A stretch of DNA of 64,000 nt from Micropterus salmoides (taxonomy: Eukaryota; Chordata; Actinopteri; Centrarchiformes; Centrarchidae), in contig NW_024041373.1 in NCBI RefSeq assembly GCF_014851395.1, positions 22,328,750 to 22,392,749 on the forward strand. The letters are read 5' to 3'. The notes below the pieces were generated by a model. That model ran no database searches and was not told the origin of the DNA. It saw only the letters and a program-made list of their open reading frames with translations. Every line of letters starts with the position of its first letter. Within the stretch, counting starts at the first letter, position 1. The translations under genes and the position numbers were made by a program. Of this stretch, positions 55,701 to 64,000 are shown one piece after another.

Positions 55701-56472
55701 CAACAAGTCCTAATTTGTTTAAGATTCAAGTGAATAAAATCAAACATTTATTGAATATTTACTGAACATTTGTTATACTGTTATTTTAAAAAATGATATC
55801 TTGATAATTATTGTTGTGTTTTATTGTCCAGCCCCAAGTGATTCTAGTCTTTTGCAAGCTTGTACACCAACATAACAGCACGAGCAGCATGGCAGTTGGC
55901 CTATCTTAGTGAAAAGTCTGACATGAGTATTTGAAGTTAAAGTTGTCAGTGTGCATGTGCTGCCATTGAAAACGGTCCGTGTACGACTTTCTCTTTCATA
56001 TAAATTACCACCAGAATAATTATATACCTTTAAAGTGTTTAATCATAATAACCCATCATCACCCACAGTGCAGCAACAAGAGCTCTGGCACTTTAATAAA
56101 CATTTTTTTTTACTTTGGGTTTTTTCATGCATCATTTATCAAGCTAGAGATATTTTTGAATGGATTAATTGATTATAATAAAACACTGAAACGCTACATT
56201 TATTCCAGTGGCTCCATAATGGTATACAAACAGGAGCTGCACTGATCTGCTTCCAGATTTGGGGAGTTCAAAGGATTCAAATCTCTGGTGAAATCCCTTC
56301 TGGTAATCAGGAAGAGAAATAATAAAACATGCTGACAGAAGCCAGCTCACATTAGGTGCACAATGAAGTTCACAGAGTCATTGTTTTGACAGCAATGTAT
56401 GGAGTATATTTAGAGAAAATCCTCCACAAGTTACCTGCATGTGTTAGTAGTGTCTGGTGGCTGGTGGCTAGT

Positions 56473-56505
<33 letters not shown>

Positions 56506-59500
56506 GGAGGAGGGGGGGGGGCTTACCTTGGTGCCGTCAGCTGGGTTGTGTACAACAGTTGTCTGGGCTTCCTGGGGGGAGGTAGGAGACACTTTACCAT
56601 GCAGGGAGGGGTTGGGTTATGGTGGCACCAGGGAAGATGCCAGGGAATACAAACTTATTCCATGACGACATACATACATAACAGATGCATGTGCGCACAC
56701 CAAAACAAAGCACAGGGGGTACAGTACAGTGGCTGTGGAGCATTTATGGTGATTAAATAGATGACAGTGTCAGTCTGTTCCCCATTCACCAGCATCGTGG
56801 CCTACAGGAAAACAGCCATGAACATAAATTGAGAGCCATGACTGAGGAGGAGGGTTCTGTGAGTTATTGTATGTGCATGTAAGTGTGAGTGCAGTTGTTA
56901 TGACACGTTTGACTCAATGACTAATATTTACAGAAATATCTGAAAAGCAAACAAACACTGATGCATTAATGAACCAGAATAGCAAGCTTTCAATAACAAT
57001 CTCAATACTATGGACAGTTTTCCACTGCATTACTAATGACTTGTTTTTGCAAACAAGCCTTGACAGGGCATCACAAGAGCAAAGGACTTTTATCCTTTTA
57101 GAGAGAATAAGCAATGATCGTCAGGTCTGATGAAGCCTGTTTACCGAAACGTGTCAGCATAAGAAAAAATTTTTTACAGGCCACAATATTATCCCAGTCC
57201 ATAAGCTGTTGTTACTTAGCAAACACACACTAGCTTTAAACCCTGCATGCCAAATCTTACTAGCGCACAGCCTATTGCTACATATTCATTGCGTAAATTA
57301 CTTTCAGTAACACTGGAAATCTCCTTCCTCGTTATCCGATGCCATGAACACTTGTGAGTAATGACCTTGTGAATCTGCGTGATGAATGTGTGTCTGTGTA
57401 GCCACTCCTCATCCTCAACCTTGACCCAGCCACAGAAACGTTCAGCACAAAGCAATTCAAGAGCTCCACGTACTGCATTGTTATCCACAGTATATAGGTT
57501 TAGTCAGTCAGACACACACTCAGACTCCTGATCAACCCTGGACCAAACATCCAGGGGAACTACAACCTTAAAACATGCAGCCCCTTCGATGACATATTGT
57601 ATTAAGGGGAATTTAAAGAGTTTAAAGTACTTTGGGGGGCATTTTAACCCAGACAGCGGAGAGGCGCCCAGATTATGGGCCTGGAATTTTTAAAGCAGTC
57701 TGAGGAAATCCAGTCCTTAGCTCAATGCCTTACCCCAGTTTCGTTCTTAATTTTGCTTGTTTGGCATGTAGCTCACTGGCATTTGCTGGTGCAGAATTCA
57801 GCCCTGGCATTATGTAGAAAATAACGGGCATTATGTATACTTTCTTGCAGAGAGTTAGATGAGAAGATTGATACCTTCTAATATTTGAAAGGCACCACAA
57901 GCAGCCAGTTAGCTTAGCTTAGCACAAAGGCTGAAGACTGAGGCTAGCCTGTTTCTGTCCAATGGTAAAAAAAAAAAAATCAACCTATCGGCACCTCTAA
58001 AGCGCAATGATTAAAACAATATGTGAAAAGTAACACGTTGTGGTTTTACATGACATTATTAGATGGACAATTTCTTGGCCGGACTTTACTCAGGTCTCTT
58101 CTAGTTTCCTGGTAAACCTCATGACGGAGACAAGTCTCAAATATGTTAATTGCTGCGCTTAGAGGTGCTGGTCAGTGGATTTTGTTACCTTTGGACAGTT
58201 AAATTAAAGATTATGCAGTTACACGCTGAAAAGAACCAGGGTAGCCGTTTTTCCCTGCTTCCAGTGTTAATGCTAAGCTAAATACTTAACATTAGACATA
58301 AAGGTGGTCTTGATCTTGTCAATTTACTCTCCAAAAAAGTGAATATTGTATAATAATAGCAATAAAATGTTGAATTATTTCTTTACACTGTGAACTAGTA
58401 AGGACTATAATCTAGTACTTCCAAGGCTATTGTATCAGACTGGATTAACATCTGTCCAATAATTATATAGATTTATTTTAAATTTGTAAGAACATAATCT
58501 TAAAGATCTTAATGATATAAACACTTTGACTGCATCCTTCTACCTTTAAAAATTAACACTTCTTCAGTTTGGTCTCACAGAGGACTTTACTAATGCACTT
58601 TCTGGTGAGAGGATAGGTTTGGCTTTCATTAAATTGCTATTTCTTTGACATCTTTTCTGCTAACATATTTAAAATCAGAGGCATCCCTTGCTAAAGTTCT
58701 GTTGTATGTTGTAAATAAATCCCATTGCAAATATGTACAGAGGGGCTGCATCCTGATAAAAGTATGATCTCTCTGTTACACTTCCACTCCAGCTCCTGTT
58801 TTACCCAGAAGTCCTCATCCATATATCGAAGAGCAATTTGTAAAATGCCGTCATTTGATGTAGCAGAGGTTGAAGCTTTTGAATTTTTGAGTTCAGCTTT
58901 CAAATAAATTGCTATAACCCCGTTCTTCTTCAAAGACAAACCACCAACAAAGCTTAGGTGACACTGTTAAACAAAGGAGTCACCAGGATGTAGCTGAGCA
59001 GAACTTGTGTGAAATATCTGCTGTTGTATCACAAAATGAAAGTAATTGGTCTACCTGTCAGTGTTGTGCACTGTGTAAATATATATACGAGTGTGTCCAC
59101 AGGAGGTCTGGGTAAAACACAAGCCAGGAGAGAGACACAAACGCACAAACCACTCGTTCAATTTTAGGGCCGTCCACAGCCAACATCACAGTTTGTGTTC
59201 AATACAGAAGCAAAGAGGCAGAGGATGAAGTACGAGAGAGAAGATGTAGTACAGAGAAGATTTCACTTAACATGGGATTTGAATAAAAAGGTGAGGAGGA
59301 GACAGAACTAAACATTAAAAAGATGGAAACAATGAAATGATGCCATGAAAAGCAACATGAAAGAAACCAAATAAAGATGAGGTACCATTGGTGCTGAAGA
59401 TGACATGCTGCTGTCTTTGGTGCTGCTGCTGCTTACTACACTGTTTTTACTGTTGTTTCCCTGCGACTGGGGCAAAGAAACACAACACAGAATGACTCCC

Positions 59501-62500
59501 ATTGCTCCCACTGGGTCTAAATCATAAACCACTCTATGGGAATCTTAGGCGTAAAACAGGAACGGAGCCATTACACGGCTAATATAAATATTCCACATAA
59601 CTTAGGTGAGTAGGATTTAAAACAGCGCAGTCGAGGAGTCGGGCGTATGTGCAGGACTTCGATGCTAAACAGATTTATTTGAATCAATAATCTGCAAATT
59701 GCTGCATTGTTCAATTTAAATGGCAGTTGCTGTATTCTCCTGTATGTCTGTTGTGCACAAACTACAAAATAATCTGTTTAATCCATAATATGAGCCTTCT
59801 TTTGATCATCAGTAACATATTGTGTTGCTCCAGCAACCATGTGAACCATGTAACTGATATTGTTATTTCTATTATAAAGCTGTGTATTGAGAGATTGTAA
59901 ATGTTATTTGAGTCTAGTGTCCTGATGTACTGTACGCCTGCATTTAATATCTTTACCTTTTGAATTGTACAACATTACATAAAAGTAAAAATAGTAAAAC
60001 AGTCAATAAATGCATTTTAGACTGGATTTTGAGTATTTTCCCAGCACTTTAACAAATACTGTAAATCAACTGTACTCTTACATCTGCTGGGATAAAAACT
60101 GAAATCACACGTTTGTATCTAAAACAAGTGCCAGCGATTAGTGGCCCATTTCTGACAGCAACACAGCGAAAGCGAAAGCATGTGTAACAGAGTCAGAAAA
60201 TAAGTTCATAATAATGGTTCCCAGTTCAGGTCTGTGCATGCAGTGAAAGGCCTTGATGACAGGTTCTTCTCTAATTGTGGAGAACAGTGTGTGTGCCTTT
60301 ATGTAGGTATGTACTGTGTGTTGTTGTTTCCCTTGTTTAGCTCATGCAAAGTCAGCTTTAAGACAATAATAGACTATTTTACCCACAAAGCAACTTTAGC
60401 ATTACTGCAACTGCTTAGTTGCTTAGCCTTGAACAGACGCTGTTCATTGATTTGACAGAATTTTGACTACTCAACGCTCTGTTCAAACATCGATCAAACA
60501 TTAGCTTGCCATTTAAAAAAAAAAGATACATAAAGATTTTAAGCAACGTGTGGTTTTAAGACTGTTCTTTTGTAAAAGAAACTAACTTTTCAGCAACATG
60601 TTGATGTTTCAACAGCCCCTGCTAAGCCAGAACATATACAGCACAAGTTTTAATTAAACTATTATAAGTATATTCAAAAGGTATAGTCGAAGGTTTTTGC
60701 AATGTCCTAACTAAGTAACTATAAATACATTATTTATACTTTTCTGGGGGCGATTTCTGTGCCTTATGCACAGAACAATTACAAAACAATGGTCTGACGC
60801 ATCAAGGCCAGTTTAACAGTCATGGTTAGTACCACTAGGATTGTGAAAGCAGGTGTATAATGTCTGTAGCTCTGGAGGAGTTTTGAAATGCCAAAGTGAT
60901 CAGTCATCAGGGTTTATCAGTCGGGCATTAGAGACTAGACATTTTCAACAGAAAGTGTGTGTTACAAACCTGGGGTGCTGAGTTTGAAAAGCTTTGGCAG
61001 TTCCCAGGTACGGATAGACTGACAAAAAGATGGTTGCAATTTGGGAAATGTAGGATTGTAGGAATGTTCGGCCTTAGCTGCTTCGATTTTGATAAAAACA
61101 AATTTCCCACTCTGTCTTCTGTTTCCCAACTTTATGGAAGCATAAAGCAACATTGTGTGTCATGCTGTAATGTTTTATTGCTTGCTCACTCACATACCAA
61201 CTTTGATCCTGTTTTGTTGGAACCTGCAAGCCTAAATAGCGGTTAAACTACATAGCAAAGGTGTAGATTAAAGCTATAGATTATAGATGGAATGTGTGAT
61301 GTGAACAAGAAAACACAGTTTGAGCTGGACTCTCCCTTCAGCCTCAGGTTAACTGGAGGGGAAGGAGTATGAGAAGCTTGTTGAATGCAAATCAGTTTTC
61401 CCACAAGAAAGTTGAGAGGCGTGGACGAATAAAGGCAATAAAAAGGTTAAGAGCAAAGTGCTGGGAGGTTTTTCAGCTGTTTTTCTACAACTCTGAGATG
61501 AGCGAATACCCCAGTGTGACTTTAAAGATTATTTTGGCGGTCTCCGTGGCCTATTAGGAACATCTTCTAACAGAAAAACTAATGTGCAACACTGAGACCA
61601 AACAAGACAAACTACAGTTCCTTCAAGAAGCGTAAATATGCAGGCTACATTTCTTATTATCTACCGTTTCAGGAAATCAAATGTTCTTGATTTGACATGC
61701 AATCTTATCCTCCTCTATTATAATACATGTCACCTGAGGACAAATACTATTTTCTTACCAATCAACACACATTCATACCTGCTAGGTATTTAGTACAATT
61801 TTAGTGCTGTTGAAATAATTTGAGCACAGTGTTCAATGAAGATCTCTCTCTGAGAGTTTTTTTTTTTCCAGCTTCAAAAAGACTGTTTACCAGAATTGAA
61901 ATGTTCAGAGCAGCATGTTATTTATAACTGAAAATGTTTATTAGGGCCGGGTATCAAACCTCAACACTCGCTTAGTACCAACTGTGTGTCCATAGCGCAT
62001 CGTTTCTGATTTAAATCATGTATGGCTGCTTGTGTTTAACATTTAACATTTGAGAGGTTTGGCTTCTTTTGTTAATTTAAAAAAAGGGGTTTTGAAGAAA
62101 ACAAAAACATGCTTATATTCTCAAAGTAAGGTATCTAAAAAACATGTCCTTTTGGTATCAGTACTGAAATTGAATTGTATCAGATACCCAACCCTGATGT
62201 TTATACGCAGGCCTACATTTGTAGCGAGTAAGGCCCCCGATATACTTGCTTTTAACTATGCATCTGGTCCTGATCTGCATTCACGTTTAATCACCCAGGT
62301 ATAGGGTTAGGGTATATCGGAAGCTTTACAAGCAGTATCAATTTAAAAATGCATTAGATGGTAGAAGTGCAACTTAATCAAAAAGATCAATAGCCTATAT
62401 TCCTGAAAAAATACTGTTTTAAAATTTCAATTAGATATGTTGTATACACCACTTCTGATATGCAATATGATACGCTCAATCCATCAGACCGGAACTGTCT

Positions 62501-63979
62501 GTAGTACAATGGTGATTTTCTGCAGGTGACCAAGACAGCCATTTTATTTACAGGAGGGGGGGGGGTCAACTCAAATGAAACATAATGAGGGTACAATAAA
62601 TGCGCAATTATTGAAAAAGGGAAAATTATGTTATATTAATTTTTACAGCGATTAAAATGCCCCTCTCTTCTGTGAAGGTCATGGATGTTGATAAGCCAAA
62701 ATGCCTGATCTTATCCACAGGCAGATGCTTCAGACATTGGATAACTTGAAGGGGGCAAGTGTGTGTGTGTGTGTGTTGTTTGTCTGGAGTTGAAATGGTT
62801 TTGGTGGAACTTCTAGCAAAAGGGAATGCAGGGATGTTGAATGGAGTTGCGACATCCAACAGATATCGGACAAGACGGAAAATGTCATGGACGACGCTTC
62901 AAGCATCACTGCCCAGAAGAAAAAAACAACAAACACATGAAACAGAGAGGAGGGAGGGGAAGACCGGAGGGGAAAAAGACTTGGAAAGACGAAGAATGAA
63001 AAATGAACGAAAACGACAGAGCTGATCTCACCATCAAACAAACACTCGAGCTGGACTTCCTTTTCTGACAGACAGCAATGGAAAGGAGGAGGAAAAAATA
63101 AGGGGTCATCGGGAAACAGGAAACTAATCAAAAATACTAAAAAAGTGAATCTGCCAGATTGATCCCAGAAAGAGAGAAAAACAAAATAGCTTCACAAGCT
63201 TACACAGGAACAAAGATGAGACAAAGGGATACTAAGAGGGCTTTAAAAGACAAAAACAATCAACTGCAAAAACAACATATTGAGTTAATTATTTAAAGGA
63301 GAACTGAAAGATATAAATCATTGGTTGTGCAGTTTATTTGTATAATGTTTTGGGATTGTTTTTGGGGAGGAGGTTTAGTTATTGTTACTGTATGTAATGG
63401 GAGTTGTGTTTTGGCCCTTGTTGATCATGGCGCTTCACTGTATGCATTGACGCTGACTGTCGTTCAAAACAAAATGAGCACCAAGACATGATGGTCGCTT
63501 GAATCGCTGTGAATCAAAGAAAAACCTGGTGGTAAAAAAGCATTTTAACAGCCTATTGGTCTTTATTATGTCCCTTACTTTCACTTGAATCTGATATTTG
63601 TATTACCTGTGCCATACCTTTAACTGCTAACTCATAAAAATGATCAAGCAGCTACTTTAGTTTTAAGATCAATCATTTCCCCTGAGAAACAATGTTTAAA
63701 TCACATTTAATAGACCTTAAATAAACTAACAAAGGAGCACCAGAGCAGAAAGGTAATCCAACTAAAAGAACATAATGCTTTTCATATGCTCACAATATCA
63801 AAGATACATGTTAATAGAGAATAGTTAGGATGTCAGACCAAAAAGGAGACAGGGAGAGGAAATAAACAGAAGACAGGAACAGTAAGTAAGACAAAAACAG
63901 TAAAGTCAATAAAATCCTCATGAGTTAGAGAACTTACCTTCACGCCGTCCGACTTTTTTGTTTAGTAAGGTTTTGCATG
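49454..63979 (-). CDS. camk2g: CaM kinase II gamma-like, variable linker and association domain (partial, 3' eight exons)
   Basis: Seen: eight - strand exons whose phases join from KRKSSSSV onward. They encode a variable linker (KKSDGVK, KRKSSSSVCLM, a Ser-rich segment, TTVVHNPADG, GSTESCNNTEEEEMK) and the complete hub domain from ARKQEIIKMTEQLIEA to SGAPAAPLQ. Known: CaMKII is a Ser/Thr kinase whose C-terminal association domain assembles 12-14 subunits; the linker is alternatively spliced and tunes activation and localisation. KKSDG, GSTESCN, HKFYFENLL and the PAAPLQ ending favour gamma over alpha, beta or delta. Kinase and calmodulin-binding exons lie beyond position 64000. The first linker exon carries an apparent one-base frameshift. 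Which teleost gamma paralogue this is cannot be decided here. Confidence 0.92.
50619..50713 (-). CDS. camk2g: camk2g association domain exon 2
   Basis: 95 nt, encoding RICDPGLTSFEPEALGNL, then VEGMDFHKFYFEN. HKF matches gamma (beta has HRF). Donor gtaagt. Confidence 0.96.
50896..50971 (-). CDS. camk2g: camk2g association domain exon 1
   Basis: 76 nt, phase 1 to 2, encoding ARKQEIIKMTEQLIEAINN and GDFEAYT, the first helix of the CaMKII hub domain. Acceptor ccattttcag, donor gtacgt. Confidence 0.96.
52439..52657. repeat. degraded hAT-like MITE
   Basis: Ends TACAGCTGCAAC and CTGCAGCCCTA, approximate inverted repeats, with CTTTCCAAATGTGAAGATTTGCTG inside. No convincing target duplication. Intronic in camk2g. 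Confidence 0.42.
53195..53260. repeat. common teleost repeat fragment
   Basis: The block TTTAGCGGATGCTTTCATCC followed by AAAGCAACTT resembles a motif found widely in fish genomes. Recognition is from general familiarity only. Confidence 0.35.
54007..54285. repeat. degraded hAT-like MITE
   Basis: Ends TAGGGATGGC and AGCTCTA, flanked by ctcttcac / cttttcaa (6 of 8 match). Contains TTGATTAGTCAATTTG and GGTGATGTCTTGTTTTGTCC. Intronic in camk2g. Confidence 0.42.
54956..55001 (-). CDS. camk2g: camk2g exon GSTESCNNTEEEEMK
   Basis: 46 nt, phase 0 to 1, encoding GSTESCNNTEEEEMK. GSTESCN is distinctive of the gamma isoform (beta has ESSDSANTT). It is the acidic end of the linker just before the hub domain. 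Confidence 0.93.
55418..55836. mobile_element. hAT-type MITE, 419 bp
   Basis: Perfect 8-bp target duplication AGTGATTC at 55410-55417 and 55837-55844. Inverted ends TAGGGCTGGACA and TGTCCAGCCCCA. Intronic in camk2g, AT-rich, no coding potential. Confidence 0.9.
56473..56521. repeat. poly-G / poly-C tract (G32, G10)
   Basis: 32 consecutive G at 56473-56504, a GGA-rich spacer, and 10 G at 56512-56521. On the camk2g sense strand these are C tracts starting 5 nt into the intron. The true length may be collapsed or inflated by sequencing. Confidence 0.9.
56527..56571 (-). CDS. camk2g: camk2g linker exon EAQTTVVHNPADGTK
   Basis: 45 nt, phase 0, encoding EAQTTVVHNPADGTK; the gamma isoform reads EPQTTVVHNATDGIK. 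Acceptor cctccccccag. The donor gtaagc is followed at once by long C tracts on the sense strand. Confidence 0.92.
56572..59385 (-). other. camk2g intron, 2.8 kb
   Basis: Holds dispersed repeat copy B. A phrase near 57121-57160 (GATGAAGCCTGTTTACCGAA) resembles a motif seen in repeats. No exon recognised. Confidence 0.55.
57845..58345. repeat. dispersed teleost repeat, copy B
   Basis: Begins with a GAGAGTTAGATGAGAAGATTG end and carries TTAGCTTAGCACAAAGGCTG, GCACCTCTAAAG and TTAATGCTAAGCTAAA. Parts are repeated inverted within it and again in copy A, as expected of a MITE with internal symmetry. Intronic in camk2g. Confidence 0.5.
59386..59466 (-). CDS. camk2g: camk2g Ser-rich linker exon
   Basis: 81 nt, phase 0, 27 residues starting SQGNNSKNSVVSSSS and ending MSSSAPM. 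The gamma isoform has PQSNNKNSLVSP at this place. 13 of 27 residues are Ser. Likely alternatively spliced like other linker exons, since removal keeps the frame. Confidence 0.85.
59467..63031 (-). other. camk2g intron, 3.6 kb
   Basis: Holds the hAT-type MITE at 61942 and a short TG repeat near 62758. No further linker exon could be recognised, though short alternative exons could be missed. Confidence 0.55.
61942..62196. mobile_element. hAT-type MITE, 255 bp
   Basis: Perfect 8-bp target duplication ATGTTTAT at 61934-61941 and 62197-62204. Inverted ends TAGGGCCGGGTATC and GATACCCAACCCTG. In the camk2g intron between the Ser-rich and KRK exons. Confidence 0.88.
63032..63064 (-). CDS. camk2g: camk2g nuclear-localisation exon KRKSSSSVCLM
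   Basis: 33 nt, phase 0 at both ends, encoding KRKSSSSVCLM. With the preceding Lys it forms KKRK-SSSS, the alternatively spliced nuclear-localisation element of CaMKII delta-B and the equivalent gamma isoforms; phosphorylation of the adjacent serine by CaMKI/IV is known to block nuclear import. Good sites (ctgtcag, gtgaga). Confidence 0.93.
63065..63937 (-). other. camk2g intron, 0.9 kb
   Basis: Purine-rich on the + strand; nothing recognised. Confidence 0.6.
63938..63979 (-). CDS. camk2g: camk2g linker exon (LLNKKSDGVK) with apparent frameshift
   Basis: 42 nt between a strong acceptor (tctctttctttcag) and donor gtaagt. The 5' part reads CKTLLNKK in one frame and the 3' part SDGVK in another; the break falls in a run of six A (63954-63959, T on the + strand). 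With five, the exon would be 41 nt and read ..CKTLLNKKSDGVK like CaMKII gamma. As given, one frame meets a stop and the other loses SDGVK and the next exon's frame. A sequencing/assembly error or a real disabling allele are both possible. Confidence 0.75.
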
Positions 63980-64000
63980 CTGAAAGAAAGAGAGAAAAGA

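Noticed and set aside
56356..56760. Open frame with a long poly-Gly stretch
   Set aside because: Produced by the poly-G tract on the strand opposite to camk2g.
57121..57165. TCTGATGAAGCCTGTTTACC followed by GAAACGTGTC, resembling a widespread vertebrate repeat motif
   Set aside because: Too short to assign to a family or define borders.
62759..63025. 88-codon + strand frame rich in Lys/Arg/Glu
   Set aside because: Purine-rich intron sequence opposite camk2g; no homology.

Overview
The window is vertebrate, almost certainly teleost, nuclear DNA. It has long GT-AG introns, many (CA/TG)n microsatellites, a decayed Tc1/mariner transposon and several short hAT-type elements with 8-bp target-site duplications. 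No bacterial, plasmid or viral gene is visible, and no tRNA or rRNA.

Two protein-coding genes lie tail to tail. On the + strand, positions 4340 to about 38,000 hold 33 coding exons of a Girdin-like gene (CCDC88A family). They run from the last residues of the N-terminal HOOK domain, through the whole coiled coil, to the C-terminal regulatory region. The exons before 4340 lie outside the window. All exon phases join without a break, giving 1,788 codons with every exon included. The coiled coil is clearly Girdin-type. The last long exon can end in two ways: splicing at 34411 into 36262 gives a Girdin-type tail (..KSKSRSGEPQQSC), and reading through to 34869 gives a tail ending WYEYGCV, the Dvl PDZ-binding ending known from Daple (CCDC88C). 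This predicted switch is the most interesting feature seen here.

On the - strand, 63979 down to 49454 carries eight exons of a CaM kinase II gene, best matched to the gamma isoform (camk2g). They cover the alternatively spliced variable linker, including the KRK nuclear-localisation exon, and the whole association (hub) domain to the stop codon. The kinase domain lies beyond the right edge. A donor site 19 nt after the stop predicts an intron in the 3' UTR. The 3' UTR proper probably occupies about 43.9-46.0 kb.

The introns and the intergenic stretch carry the rest: a 1.57-kb broken Tc1-like element (39762-41335), hAT-like elements at 16737, 21864, 47063, 55418 and 61942, a foldback element at 48201, older dispersed repeats, and an intragenic copy of half an exon (25916-26150, a copy of 29931-30165). 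Girdin links G-alpha-i signalling, actin and Akt; CaMKII-gamma decodes calcium signals. They are neighbours here, but the sequence shows no sign of shared regulation.
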